This document shows, one piece after another, positions 1 to 8,543 of a stretch of 64,000 bases of DNA. The stretch is from positions 58,173-122,172 of the forward strand of contig CAJWYF010000003.1 in assembly GCA_913049535.1 (NCBI GenBank), read 5' to 3'. A model generated the notes under the pieces. That model was not told where the DNA came from. It saw only the letters and a list, made by a program, of their open reading frames with translations, and made no database searches. The stretch's first letter is position 1. Each line of letters begins with the position of its first letter. Source of the stretch: an uncultured Synechococcus sp. (GTDB taxonomy: Bacteria; Cyanobacteriota; Cyanobacteriia; PCC-6307; Cyanobiaceae). The translations under genes were made by a program, and so were the position numbers.

Positions 1-1
1 C

Positions 2-529
2 TCCCCCGGCTCACTGCTGACCGTCGCAGGAGCGGTGCTGACCGTGATCGGTTCGGTGGCCTACGCCACCGATTCCCCCAACCTCAGCCTGCCGACGATT
101 TTTTACGGCATCCCGATCTTTCTGGGCGGATTGGCCCTGAAATCCTCCGAGCTTCCCCCGGCTGAACGCCTGACCAAGCCAGCGGAATTCAAGGCACTGC
201 GCGAGGCCAATGCCACCGATGGCCAGAGCAAGCTGCTCAAGGATGTGGTGCGCTGGCGCTATGGCCAGAAAGCCCATCTCGAGAGCTCATTGGAATCGCT
301 CAAGCTCTGGGATGAAGAGGACCCCCCGCAGCTAGAGACCATCGCTGAATACGACTATGAAGGGCGCTATGCCCTGCGCTTGAGCTTCGCGCTGGGTTCA
401 GTGCCGCTCGAGCGCTGGCAGGAGCGGCAAGAGCGGCTGGGCCGTTTCTTTGGACCCGGTCTTGAGGCGGAATTGGAAGATGGAGGGTCCGGTCGCCTTG
501 ATCTCTGTCTGCGTCAGCCATGCCCGTAG
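2..529 (+). CDS. DUF2854 family protein, 5' end cut by window edge
   Basis: The open frame enters from the left edge (reading begins at base 2) with no stop, so the first residues lie outside the window. The visible part has a hydrophobic hairpin-like N-terminus containing a short [12 protein letters not shown] stretch, followed by a soluble, charged domain rich in Arg/Glu/Trp. This matches the cyanobacterial and plastid DUF2854 family, about 180 residues long and of unknown function. Its end overlaps the argB start by 10 bases, so the two are probably co-transcribed. The GTG at 35 would be an internal start only if the upstream frame were ignored. Confidence 0.75.
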   Translation, partial: SPGSLLTVAGAVLTVIGSVAYATDSPNLSLPTIFYGIPIFLGGLALKSSELPPAERLTKPAEFKALREANATDGQSKLLKDVVRWRYGQKAHLESSLESLKLWDEEDPPQLETIAEYDYEGRYALRLSFALGSVPLERWQERQERLGRFFGPGLEAELEDGGSGRLDLCLRQPCP

Positions 530-1407
530 AGCCCAGCATTCACGCGCAGGACAGCCTCCGGGTTGAGGTGCTCAGTGAAGCCCTCCCCTACATCCAACGG
601 TTCCGTGGCCGGCGGGTGGTGATCAAGTACGGCGGTGCCGCCATGGTCCGGGATGATCTGCGCGATGCGGTCTTCCGGGACGTGGCCCTGCTCGCCAGCG
701 TCGGTGTCGAGCCGGTGGTGGTCCATGGCGGGGGACCGGAAATCAACCAATGGCTCAATCGACTGTCGATCGAAGCGGTGTTTCAGGAGGGTCTGCGGGT
801 GACCGATCCAGACACCATGGATGTGGTCGAAATGGTCCTGGTGGGCCGCGTCAACAAACAGATTGTCAACGGCCTCAACCGCGTTGGCGGACGGGCGGTG
901 GGTCTTTCAGGGGCTGATGGTGGTCTGGTGCAGGCCCGCGCCCATGGTGATGGTTCACTCGGTCTTGTGGGCGATGTGGCTCGCGTCGATCCCTCGGTGA
1001 TCATTCCGCTGCTTGAGCAGGGCTACATCCCTGTGATCTCCAGCGTCGCGCCCAATCACGAGGGACAGCCTTACAACATCAACGCCGACACGGTGGCAGG
1101 TGAACTGGCCGCTGCTCTCGATGCCGAAAAGCTGGTCTTGCTCACCGATACCCCTGGCATCCTCAAAGACAGAGATGATCCAGCTTCGCTGTTCCGTCAG
1201 TTGAGCCTTGCCGAGGCCCGCGCCTTGATTGACGATGCCATCGTTGCTGGAGGCATGGTCCCGAAAACCCAATGCTGCATCCGTGCTTTGGCTCAGGGGG
1301 TTCGCGCCGCCCACATCCTTGATGGGCGCGTTCCTCACGCCCTGCTGCTGGAGGTGTTCACCAAAACCGGCATCGGCACCATGGTGGTGGGCAGCTGCCG
1401 CAACTAG
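520..1407 (+). CDS. argB: Acetylglutamate kinase
   Basis: This 295-residue enzyme phosphorylates N-acetyl-L-glutamate in the second step of arginine synthesis; in cyanobacteria it is known to be controlled by PII (GlnB) and arginine. The amino-acid-kinase fold is visible from the phosphate-binding KYGGAAM near residues 36-42, the HGGGPEIN loop near 69-76, the [12 protein letters not shown] substrate/nucleotide segment and the LLTDTPGIL strand. Length is normal for the family. The ATG overlaps the DUF2854 stop by 10 bases, and the next gene starts 4 bases after the stop, which gives a compact three-gene unit. Confidence 0.96.
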   Translation: MPVEPSIHAQDSLRVEVLSEALPYIQRFRGRRVVIKYGGAAMVRDDLRDAVFRDVALLASVGVEPVVVHGGGPEINQWLNRLSIEAVFQEGLRVTDPDTMDVVEMVLVGRVNKQIVNGLNRVGGRAVGLSGADGGLVQARAHGDGSLGLVGDVARVDPSVIIPLLEQGYIPVISSVAPNHEGQPYNINADTVAGELAAALDAEKLVLLTDTPGILKDRDDPASLFRQLSLAEARALIDDAIVAGGMVPKTQCCIRALAQGVRAAHILDGRVPHALLLEVFTKTGIGTMVVGSCRN

Positions 1408-1411
1408 GACC

Positions 1412-2458
1412 ATGGCGGAGGCACTGGATCAGGCCATGGCCCGTTCACGCCGCGCCCTCGAGCGCGGCGACTATCGGCAGGTGCTGCAGCAATTGGAGCC
1501 CCTGGCTGATCAGCTCCCCGCCAGCCTGCGCCAGGGGGGAGAGCTCAGGCTGCTGATGGCCACCGCCCATCAAGGCCTGGGTCAGAACGAACGGGCGATC
1601 AGCTGCAGCCGTGCCGCCGGCAGCTGTGCTGATCCCCAGTTGCGACGTCAGGCCATGGCGCTGCTGGCTGTGCTGGAAGCCCCGGAGCTGCAGGTCGGTG
1701 CTGATCGGCTGGTGCAGTTGCCCCAGCTTGGTTCTATGCCGTCGCTTGAGGGCATCGCCAAGGGCTCAGCGGTGCGCAGGCGCCGCCGCCAGCCCGCCCC
1801 ACCACCGCCGCCGCCTGTGGGGCGCACCCGTTCGCCCGTGGGCTTTGCTGTGGTGGCCGTTGCCCTGCTGTTGGGGTTGACCCTGCTGCTGGGTGGATGC
1901 GTGCGGGTAGATACCGCTTTTGACTTCCGATCTCCTGGCCGCGTCCGTGTTCTGCAGCAGTGGCAAAGCCCAGCTGCAGAGACATCCACAGTGCTGGGCG
2001 GTCCCAGCAGCCATCTGCTGCTTGCTCCAGCGCTGGAGGGTTGGTTGCAGCAGCAGGTGCAGGGGGCTGCCCAGATGTTGGGGGAGCCGCTTCCAGAGCC
2101 CGAGCTGCAGTGGCGCGAGCGCAATTGGCTGGTGGGCGTGCAGCAGAAGCTTGAGCTGCAGTGGGATCTCACTGCTGTTAAGGCAGTACCTGGTCTGGAG
2201 CTGCATCTGCATCTGCGACCGTTTGCTGAGCGCTCGGTGCAGCAGGCCAGGCCTGAGGTGGCGCAGGAGGGGGCCACAGGCCTGGATTGGCAGCCCCAAC
2301 CAGCCATGACCAATCGACTGGTGCTGCGCTGCTGGCGCTGGAGCGCCCTGGGGTTGGGTGCCGCGGCCATTGCGGCATTTCTTTCCCTGACCGTGGTGCT
2401 GCGTGCGCAGTTGGAAGGCCTCAAAGCTCCAGTGGGTCCGGGTCAATGGAGAGATTGA
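1412..2458 (+). CDS. DUF3153-like membrane protein with N-terminal TPR-like segment
   Basis: The 348-residue product starts at the ATG at 1412, four bases after argB; the open frame extends further upstream only inside argB. Residues 1-95 are helical and TPR-like, followed by a basic/proline linker, a strong hydrophobic helix ending in LLLGGC, a soluble domain and a second transmembrane helix near the C-terminus. The second half resembles the cyanobacterial DUF3153 family, of unknown function. LLGGC looks like a lipobox but sits at about residue 150, so an internal membrane anchor is more likely than a lipoprotein. The stop lies within 40 bases of the convergent priA end. Confidence 0.7.
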   Translation: MAEALDQAMARSRRALERGDYRQVLQQLEPLADQLPASLRQGGELRLLMATAHQGLGQNERAISCSRAAGSCADPQLRRQAMALLAVLEAPELQVGADRLVQLPQLGSMPSLEGIAKGSAVRRRRRQPAPPPPPPVGRTRSPVGFAVVAVALLLGLTLLLGGCVRVDTAFDFRSPGRVRVLQQWQSPAAETSTVLGGPSSHLLLAPALEGWLQQQVQGAAQMLGEPLPEPELQWRERNWLVGVQQKLELQWDLTAVKAVPGLELHLHLRPFAERSVQQARPEVAQEGATGLDWQPQPAMTNRLVLRCWRWSALGLGAAAIAAFLSLTVVLRAQLEGLKAPVGPGQWRD

Positions 2459-4637
2459 CGCTGCGCGGCAGCAGCTGACGCAGCTCCTGCTCTGCTGGCA
2501 GGGGCAATGGGCTCTCTGCCGGGCCCTGCAGCAGCAACTGCCAGCGGCTCAGGCCTGCCACTTTGGCCCGTGCCGCTGGTGCAGGGCCGATGGCACACCA
2601 GCCAGCCTGCTCGATCTTGGCCCGGATGGCCTCCAGCAACGTGGTGGCGCTGCTGGCGGTGATGCTGGCCTGCGGGCTGGAGAAACGCAGGAGGCAGGCG
2701 CGGCAATACGGCACCAATTGGCCTTGCTCTCTGACGGCGGTTTCCTCTTCCAGGAAACGGCCGTAGCGGCCATCAACGAGATGGCGAATGACGCGATGGT
2801 CCGGGCTGTAGGTCTGCACCAGCACTTCCCCTGGCTGCTCGCCCCGTCCGGCGCGTCCGGCCAGCTGCAACAGCAGCTGCAGGCTTTGTTCGGCAGCTCG
2901 GACATCCGGTCGATGCAGCAGGCCATCAGCTGCCAGGACAGCGGCAAGGGTGACCTGAGGTAGATCCATCCCTTTGGCCAGCATCTGGGTTCCCACCAAG
3001 ACATCGGCCTCCCCGGCTGCAAAGCGATCGAGCAAGCGCTGGTGCCCGTCGCGGCCGCGGGTGCTGTCGCGATCAAATCGCAGCAGCCGCAGGCCTTCCA
3101 GTTCCTGCTCGAGGCTGTCCATGACCCGTTGGGTGCCGGCGCCAAAGGGTTTGAATGCGGTGGAGCCGCAGTGACTGCAGCGTTGGTTGATTTCCTCGCG
3201 GTGATCACACCAGTGACAGCGCAGCCAGCTGTGGCCATCGCGGCCGCGGTGCACCGTGAGCGAGACATCGCAGTGCGGGCACTGGACCGCTTCTCCGCAG
3301 CTGCGGCAGCTCAAGAAGGTGCTGTAGCCGCGCCTCGGCACGAGCACCACAGCCTGTTGGCCTCGCTCTGGCAATGCAGCCAGTCGCTCCAACAGGGGCC
3401 GGCTAATCAGACGGCGGTGTCCATCAGCGAGTTCCAGACGCATGTCTACAACCCGGACCGGCGGCAGTGGCCGCTCACGGATTCGTTTGCTGAGGTGCAA
3501 CAGGCCAAGTGGTGCGTCTTTGGACCGCGTGAGCAGCCAGCTCTCCAAGCTCGGTGTGGCGCTGCCCAGCAACAACAAGCATTTCTGCAGCCTGCTGCGG
3601 ATCCAAGCCACCTCCCGGGCGTGATAGCAGGGCATGGGCGACTCCTGCTTATAGGAGCTGTCGTGCTCTTCATCCAGGACGATGAGCCCAAGCTTGGGCA
3701 GGGGCAGAAAGATGGCGGATCGGGTTCCGACGACCAGGCAGGGAGCTCCACTGCGGCAGCGGCGCCAGGCTCGCAGGCGTTCGCTCTCGCCCAGCCCTGA
3801 GTGAAAACTCACGACCGCATCGCCAAAGCGGCGGCGGCATCGCTCCAGTAATTGCGGGATCAGACCGATCTCGGGTGTGAGCAGCAGCACGCTCTGGCCC
3901 GCGGCCAGCGGTTCTAAGCAGCAGCGCAAGTACACCTCGGTTTTGCCTGAGCCGGTGACACCCCAGAGCAACCAGGCCTGTTGATCTCCAGAGGCCTTGA
4001 TGGCCTCCAGCACCTGCTGCTGCTCAGCACTAAGGGGTGGTGGCTGCTCTTGAGGACTGATGGCTTCAACCGCGCTCTCTTTGTCTTCCAGATGCCGTCG
4101 CTGCGTCTTGAGCAGCTGGCGTTGCTCCAAGGCCTTCACGATGGAACGGCTCAGCCCCTTCTTCTCAAGCTTGCTCAGGCTTTGTGGCCCGTTGCGTTGA
4201 AGCTCTTGCAACAGGCGCTGCTGCTTGGCGCTCAGGTCATTCGCACCGTCATCGGATGGATACGGCTGCGTGAGCTCGGCCACCAGTTGTTGCCGGCCAT
4301 GGCTGCTGTTGGAGCGCTTTTGTCCCAACCAGCCGCTGGGCAAGGCGGTTTTCAGGACCTGAAAGGGAGCGGTGTGGCAAAGCATTGAGACCTCCACGAG
4401 CAGGTGTTGCCACGCGGGGTCGACCGCAGCACTTTCGAGCTGCTCCAGCACGGGTTCGAGCTGGACGCCAGCTGGGACCTCGGCACATTCAGCGCTCACC
4501 AGACCGGCATGAAGACGTCCGCGCAGGCGAACGCGAACCAAATCTCCGGCCTGCAGAGGGCCAACGCCGCTGGCGTCATAGCTCAGTAATCGACCTTCTC
4601 GTCCTGCCTCGACCCAGACACTGACTGGCTTCACCAC
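2421..4637 (-). CDS. priA: Primosomal replication-restart helicase PriA
   Basis: PriA is a superfamily 2 3'-5' DNA helicase that reloads the replisome at stalled forks. This 738-residue protein has Walker A GVTGSGKT at 226-233, the DEEH box at 322-325, motif III GSATPS near 359-364, and eight cysteines as CxxC pairs (444/447, 453/456, 474/477, 487/490) that bind two zinc ions. The helicase C domain follows with GTQMLAKGMD and a GRAGR segment. The chosen start is GTG, directly followed by a second GTG. It overlaps the preceding convergent gene by 38 bases and is divergent from the sigma-factor gene. Confidence 0.95.
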   Translation of the reverse strand: MVKPVSVWVEAGREGRLLSYDASGVGPLQAGDLVRVRLRGRLHAGLVSAECAEVPAGVQLEPVLEQLESAAVDPAWQHLLVEVSMLCHTAPFQVLKTALPSGWLGQKRSNSSHGRQQLVAELTQPYPSDDGANDLSAKQQRLLQELQRNGPQSLSKLEKKGLSRSIVKALEQRQLLKTQRRHLEDKESAVEAISPQEQPPPLSAEQQQVLEAIKASGDQQAWLLWGVTGSGKTEVYLRCCLEPLAAGQSVLLLTPEIGLIPQLLERCRRRFGDAVVSFHSGLGESERLRAWRRCRSGAPCLVVGTRSAIFLPLPKLGLIVLDEEHDSSYKQESPMPCYHAREVAWIRSRLQKCLLLLGSATPSLESWLLTRSKDAPLGLLHLSKRIRERPLPPVRVVDMRLELADGHRRLISRPLLERLAALPERGQQAVVLVPRRGYSTFLSCRSCGEAVQCPHCDVSLTVHRGRDGHSWLRCHWCDHREEINQRCSHCGSTAFKPFGAGTQRVMDSLEQELEGLRLLRFDRDSTRGRDGHQRLLDRFAAGEADVLVGTQMLAKGMDLPQVTLAAVLAADGLLHRPDVRAAEQSLQLLLQLAGRAGRGEQPGEVLVQTYSPDHRVIRHLVDGRYGRFLEEETAVREQGQLVPYCRACLLRFSSPQASITASSATTLLEAIRAKIEQAGWCAIGPAPAARAKVAGLSRWQLLLQGPAESPLPLPAEQELRQLLPRSVNLSIDPDPLEL

Positions 4638-4962
4638 GCCCTTCGTGCCGCCTGAGAAAATCGATAAACAAATATCTTCTGTGATGGATGGAGATCTTGC
4701 GCGTAGCCATCCCTTTTCTTAAGATGGATGAGTTGAGCTGCTAAAGCAGCAGTCGGAACACGGCAGAGTTCCGTCCAGTGGGAAGACTTCGAGGGGTTCT
4801 CTCCCCTGGTCTGCGATCACCCCTGACAACCCTGTCGTTGCTCTGGATACGTCCCGGAATCGCTTCACTCACCTGTATCGCTTGATCGTTGTCGGTGGCC
4901 GCCCGCGGGTCACCGCCTCTTTGAGTGAGCTGTCTTGTTTACCCGTTCTCTCTTCTGATCGC
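4638..4962. other. 325-base divergent intergenic region and sigma-factor leader
   Basis: No supported protein gene lies here. The region holds the putative promoter at 4697-4725 and three successive short hairpins: 4737-4750 (5 bp stem), 4754-4773 (6 bp stem, loop of 8) and 4792-4807 (5 bp stem, loop of 6). The sigma-factor reading frame stays open back to 4882, but that extension lacks protein-like character. I interpret the stretch as a long structured 5' leader of the sigma-factor gene plus the upstream region of priA. Confidence 0.55.
4697..4725 (+). promoter_or_regulatory. Candidate sigma-70-type promoter for the sigma-factor gene
   Basis: TTGCGC at 4697-4702 and TAAGAT at 4720-4725 are separated by exactly 17 bases. 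They match the TTGACA/TATAAT consensus at three and four positions. A transcript starting near 4732 would carry a leader of about 230 bases. This is a prediction from pattern only. Confidence 0.4.
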
Positions 4963-6327
4963 ATGCCCGCCGCATCCGCCAAGTTGACAGCCCCTGCCGC
5001 CGAAGAAGCAGCAGCTTCCCAGGTTCTGGAAGTGATTGCAACTCCTGCTGCCAAGTCCACCAAGGCCAAGACCACCAAGGCTGCTGCGAGTAGGGCAAAG
5101 GCTGCAGAGACCGCAGAGACCAAGTCCGCTGTCAAAACCACCAAGGCCAAAGCTAAGACTGTGGCGAAAACCACCAAGACTGCAGCGGCCAAAGCCAAGC
5201 CGGCGGCCAAGACCACCAAAGCTGCAGCGACCAAGCCTGCCGCTAAAACCACCAAGGCCAAGCCAACAGCTGCAGAGACTCCTGCACCAACAGCAACCCC
5301 TGTGGTGGCGGTCTCCACCACCGTTTCAAAGGACGGCAAGGCCGCCAAGCTTCCCAGCATCAAGATCGGCCCCAAAGGTGTTTACACCGAGGACTCGATT
5401 CGCGTTTATCTCCAGGAAATTGGTCGCATTCGTCTGTTGCGGCCGGATGAAGAGATTGAACTGGCTCGCAAGATCGCCGACCTGTTGCACCTCGAGGAGA
5501 TTGCCGATCAATTTGAAGAGGACAACGGCAAATATCCCGATAATCGCGAGTGGGCCGCTCTGGTGGAGATGCCCCCCATCAAGTTCCGCCGGCGTCTGAT
5601 GTTGGGCCGCCGGGCCAAGGAAAAGATGGTGCAATCCAACTTGCGCCTGGTGGTCTCGATCGCCAAGAAGTACATGAACCGAGGCCTCAGCTTCCAGGAC
5701 CTGATTCAAGAAGGCAGCCTCGGCCTGATCCGTGCAGCTGAGAAGTTTGATCACGAGAAGGGCTACAAGTTCTCCACCTACGCCACCTGGTGGATTCGTC
5801 AGGCCATCACCCGTGCGATTGCTGATCAGTCCCGCACCATTCGTCTGCCGGTGCACCTGTACGAGACGATCTCTCGCATCAAGAAGACCACCAAGGTGCT
5901 CTCCCAGGAGTTTGGCCGTAAGCCGACGGAAGAAGAGATCGCTGAATCGATGGAGATGACCATCGAGAAATTGCGCTTCATCGCTAAATCAGCCCAGCTG
6001 CCGATTTCTCTGGAGACGCCAATCGGCAAAGAAGAAGATTCACGTCTGGGTGACTTCATCGAAGCCGATATTGAGAACCCTGATCAGGACGTGGCCAAGA
6101 ACCTGCTGCGCGAGGACCTCGAAGGCGTGCTCGCTACGCTCAGCCCACGCGAGCGTGATGTGCTGCGCCTGCGTTACGGCCTTGACGACGGCCGTATGAA
6201 GACCCTCGAGGAGATTGGTCAGATCTTCGATGTGACCCGTGAGCGCATCCGCCAGATCGAAGCCAAGGCCCTGCGCAAGTTGCGCCATCCCAATCGCAAC
6301 GGTGTGCTGAAGGAGTACATCAAGTAA
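4963..6327 (+). CDS. rpoD: Principal RNA polymerase sigma factor (group 1, SigA/RpoD) with Lys/Ala-rich tail
   Basis: This is the primary sigma subunit that directs RNA polymerase to -10/-35 promoters. Using the ATG at 4963 gives 454 residues. Residues about 31-104 form a low-complexity Lys-Ala-Thr tail with five KTTK units, resembling histone H1. Region 1.2 begins near 142 ([14 protein letters not shown]); region 2 has [17 protein letters not shown]; region 4.2 has the helix-turn-helix and ends [18 protein letters not shown] (seen as [18 protein letters not shown]). Group 1 is favoured by the complete region 2.4/4.2 set and the terminator after the gene. An earlier in-frame start at 4882 is unlikely. 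Confidence 0.93.
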   Translation: MPAASAKLTAPAAEEAAASQVLEVIATPAAKSTKAKTTKAAASRAKAAETAETKSAVKTTKAKAKTVAKTTKTAAAKAKPAAKTTKAAATKPAAKTTKAKPTAAETPAPTATPVVAVSTTVSKDGKAAKLPSIKIGPKGVYTEDSIRVYLQEIGRIRLLRPDEEIELARKIADLLHLEEIADQFEEDNGKYPDNREWAALVEMPPIKFRRRLMLGRRAKEKMVQSNLRLVVSIAKKYMNRGLSFQDLIQEGSLGLIRAAEKFDHEKGYKFSTYATWWIRQAITRAIADQSRTIRLPVHLYETISRIKKTTKVLSQEFGRKPTEEEIAESMEMTIEKLRFIAKSAQLPISLETPIGKEEDSRLGDFIEADIENPDQDVAKNLLREDLEGVLATLSPRERDVLRLRYGLDDGRMKTLEEIGQIFDVTRERIRQIEAKALRKLRHPNRNGVLKEYIK

Positions 6328-6356
6328 TCAGCTTCATTCGCTGATGCCCAGCTATT

Positions 6357-6381
6357 GCCCCCGCTTCGGTGGGGGCTTTTT
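6357..6381 (+). terminator. Rho-independent terminator of the sigma-factor gene
   Basis: An 8 bp GC-rich stem (6357-6364 with 6369-6376, one G-U pair) closes on a TTCG tetraloop and is followed by five Ts. It begins 30 bases after the sigma-factor stop. This is the clearest intrinsic terminator in the window. Confidence 0.92.
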
Positions 6382-6565
6382 ATGTCTACCCAACTGGGGG
6401 ATAGCTGGCTTTGGAGAATCCTGCTTCTCGGGACGTTGCTGAGAGGGGCGCTGGAGTGAGGATGAAGACGTTCAGGAGAGATCATCCTCCGCTTGAGCAG
6501 TCCGCGGCTCAGGGTTCATCGAGGGCTCTGTTGGGTGGAGATTGATGGATCTCGGCTTAAAGAGG

Positions 6566-6596
6566 GTGTTGTCACTACGGTGATTGGTGATAACAC
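6566..6596. repeat. Inverted repeat just upstream of the DUF1824 start
   Basis: The arms GTGTTGTCAC (6566-6575) and GTGATAACAC (6587-6596) are complementary at 9 of 10 positions, with an 11-base loop. The right arm ends 10 bases before the ATG at 6607. It could be an operator or a leader hairpin over the ribosome site. If translation began at the upstream TTG (6493), the repeat would be coding. Confidence 0.5.
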
Positions 6597-6606
6597 AGTT
6601 CGACCG

Positions 6607-6984
6607 ATGCAGCTCGACGATTTGCGGCCGTTGCGTTCGGCTCCAGAACTTGATGACGCGCAACGGGGAATCGTTCTTGCGGAGTTAAGCGACAGACTCG
6701 CTGCCTGCGAGTGGTTCACGGTGGGTGTGATGGCTTCATCCGCGGAGCAAGCCATTGGCGCCCTGCGTGCTCTTGAGCGCGCCCTCCAATGGACTCCACT
6801 CACTCTGGGCGGGGAACCGCTGCCTGAAGGAGCCGTTTTTCTCAAGGGCAACCAACGCAATGGCACAGCATTGGTGCGCGCCGAATCCGGCTTGGGTCTG
6901 GGGATCTTGATCAGTGGGCATGCGCCCAGCAACCCCGACGCGGAAGACACCTGGGGCCCCTTGCCCCTCGACATGTTCGCTTGA
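6607..6984 (+). CDS. DUF1824 family conserved cyanobacterial protein
   Basis: The protein is about 125 residues from the ATG at 6607 (MQLDDLRPLRSAPEL), which fits how this family usually begins. An in-frame TTG at 6493 would add 38 residues that look unlike the family. The body contains CEWFTVGVMASSAEQA and a C-terminal GLGLGILISGH segment, conserved features of DUF1824, whose function is unknown. No signal peptide or membrane helix is visible. It ends immediately next to the convergent gene at 6985, without a visible terminator between them. Confidence 0.75.
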   Translation: MQLDDLRPLRSAPELDDAQRGIVLAELSDRLAACEWFTVGVMASSAEQAIGALRALERALQWTPLTLGGEPLPEGAVFLKGNQRNGTALVRAESGLGLGILISGHAPSNPDAEDTWGPLPLDMFA

Positions 6985-7467
6985 TCAGCTGAGGCCTTCT
7001 GTCTCGATGCTGTCGGTGAATTCCTGAAAGGCCTTCTTGAGGCGTTCAACCGGTGAAAGGGCCTGCGGAGCTTCTTGCCGGGTCGCCTCGGCGTAGTGCC
7101 GCAGCAGGCCTGGCTGCGGTTCCAGTAAGGAAGCCACTGCACTTTTGAACACCACCAGATCCTGCTGCGGCGTCAGGCCTTCAAGAAACGGCTCGAGCAG
7201 CCACGTTTCTGATCCAGTGGTGGCATCAGGGGATGCCTGCCGCACGCAGCGGGGCCTCAGCAACTGAAAGGCGGGATCGCCGTCTCGGTCGCTGGTGTGG
7301 CGCAGCCTGGCAATCAATGTGGCGCCGCTGCTCATCAAGATCAGCTTGATGGTGCCCTCTGCCAGCAGCGGCATCAGCTTGACCGGCTCCGGCGCCGGTG
7401 TCGCTGGCGGTTCAGTAGGCCGAGGAGCGCTACCGCCATTGACTCCCTGGACCACTGGACCTGGCAT
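6985..7467 (-). CDS. Conserved hypothetical protein (160 aa), picocyanobacterial
   Basis: I do not recognise a named family. The N-terminus is proline-rich and low in complexity (residues 1-27). It is followed by a compact domain with VKLMPLLAEGTIKLILMSSGATLIARLRH, a strand-rich core, and a C-terminal helical stretch ending in a SPVERLKKAFQEF amphipathic segment. No signal peptide is evident. It is convergent with the DUF1824 gene and divergent from hemC, with a 119-base shared upstream region. Coding character is supported by GC-rich third positions and an open frame that fills the space exactly. Confidence 0.65.
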   Translation of the reverse strand: MPGPVVQGVNGGSAPRPTEPPATPAPEPVKLMPLLAEGTIKLILMSSGATLIARLRHTSDRDGDPAFQLLRPRCVRQASPDATTGSETWLLEPFLEGLTPQQDLVVFKSAVASLLEPQPGLLRHYAEATRQEAPQALSPVERLKKAFQEFTDSIETEGLS

Positions 7468-7586
7468 GGCAACACTATGAGTGTGACGAATCGTATCGGC
7501 CTTGGTGGATTCCCCGCCAGTGGCTTTGCCGTTGCAATTTCAGATCAGAGTTCCTGCGTAGGGTGGAAGGCTGTTCTGATTGACCC

Positions 7587-8543
7587 ATGGCCCTCAAGAA
7601 CCTGCGCATCGCATCACGACGCAGTCAGTTGGCCATGGTCCAAACCGAATGGGTGCGCGATGAGCTGCTCAAAGCCCACAGCGGCATGGAGATCAGCATC
7701 GAAGCCATGGCCACCCAAGGGGACAAGATCCTCGATGTGGCCCTGGCCAAGATTGGTGACAAGGGGTTGTTCACCAAGGAGCTGGAGGCTCAGATGTTGG
7801 TGAATCGAGCTGATATTGCTGTCCATAGCCTTAAGGACCTGCCGACCAATCTCCCCGATGGGCTGATGCTGGGATGTGTCACCGAGCGGGAAGATCCCGC
7901 TGATGCCTTGGTGATGCATGCCAAGAACAAGGACAAAACGCTGGCAACCCTCCCTGAGGGCAGTGTTGTTGGCACCAGCTCCCTGCGCCGTCTGGCTCAG
8001 CTGCGTCACCACTACCCGCACCTCACGTTCAAGGACGTGCGGGGCAATGTGATTACCCGCCTGGAGAAGCTTGACTCCGGCCAATTTGATTGCCTGATCC
8101 TTGCGGCTGCAGGCCTTGGCCGCCTTGGGTTGGCTGATCGCATTCATGAACTGATTGACCCGTCGATTTCCCTGCATGCGGTAGGCCAAGGGGCCCTTGG
8201 GATCGAGTGCCGTGAAGGTGATGCTGAGGTGCTGGCCAGCATCAAGGTGTTGGAGCATCGCCCCACGTCGCTGCGCTGTCTGGCTGAGCGGGCGTTCCTG
8301 CGCACCTTGGAAGGCGGCTGTCAGGTGCCCATCGGTGTGAACAGCCGTTTTGATGACGACGGCAAGCTTGTGCTCACCGGCATGGTGGCCAGCCTTGATG
8401 GTCTACAGCTCCTCCGTGATGAGGTGAGCGGCTCGGTGGAGGATCCAGAGGCGATTGGCAACCAACTGGCTGAATTGCTGCGCAGTCAGGGGGCCGGTGA
8501 AATCCTGGCCAAGATCTTTGCAGAAGCCCGTCCCGAGGCCTGA
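7587..8543 (+). CDS. hemC: Porphobilinogen deaminase (hydroxymethylbilane synthase)
   Basis: HemC polymerises four porphobilinogen units into hydroxymethylbilane for heme, chlorophyll and bilin synthesis. The 318-residue product carries the family signatures: [14 protein letters not shown] at the start, [25 protein letters not shown] and the EGGCQVPIG loop, whose cysteine (about residue 245) holds the dipyrromethane cofactor. Length is normal. It directly abuts the following M32 peptidase gene (stop at 8543, next start 8544), so the two are likely co-transcribed. hemE lies elsewhere in the window. Confidence 0.97.
   Translation: MALKNLRIASRRSQLAMVQTEWVRDELLKAHSGMEISIEAMATQGDKILDVALAKIGDKGLFTKELEAQMLVNRADIAVHSLKDLPTNLPDGLMLGCVTEREDPADALVMHAKNKDKTLATLPEGSVVGTSSLRRLAQLRHHYPHLTFKDVRGNVITRLEKLDSGQFDCLILAAAGLGRLGLADRIHELIDPSISLHAVGQGALGIECREGDAEVLASIKVLEHRPTSLRCLAERAFLRTLEGGCQVPIGVNSRFDDDGKLVLTGMVASLDGLQLLRDEVSGSVEDPEAIGNQLAELLRSQGAGEILAKIFAEARPEA

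Noticed and set aside
3042..3800. 252-residue plus-strand open frame inside priA
   Set aside because: It is the antisense of a well-supported helicase gene; GC-rich third positions leave long antisense frames. Its residues are low-complexity Ala/Gln/Arg.
4882..4962. 27-residue N-terminal extension of the sigma factor
   Set aside because: Residues look random and the region fits better as leader RNA; the ATG at 4963 gives a natural start.
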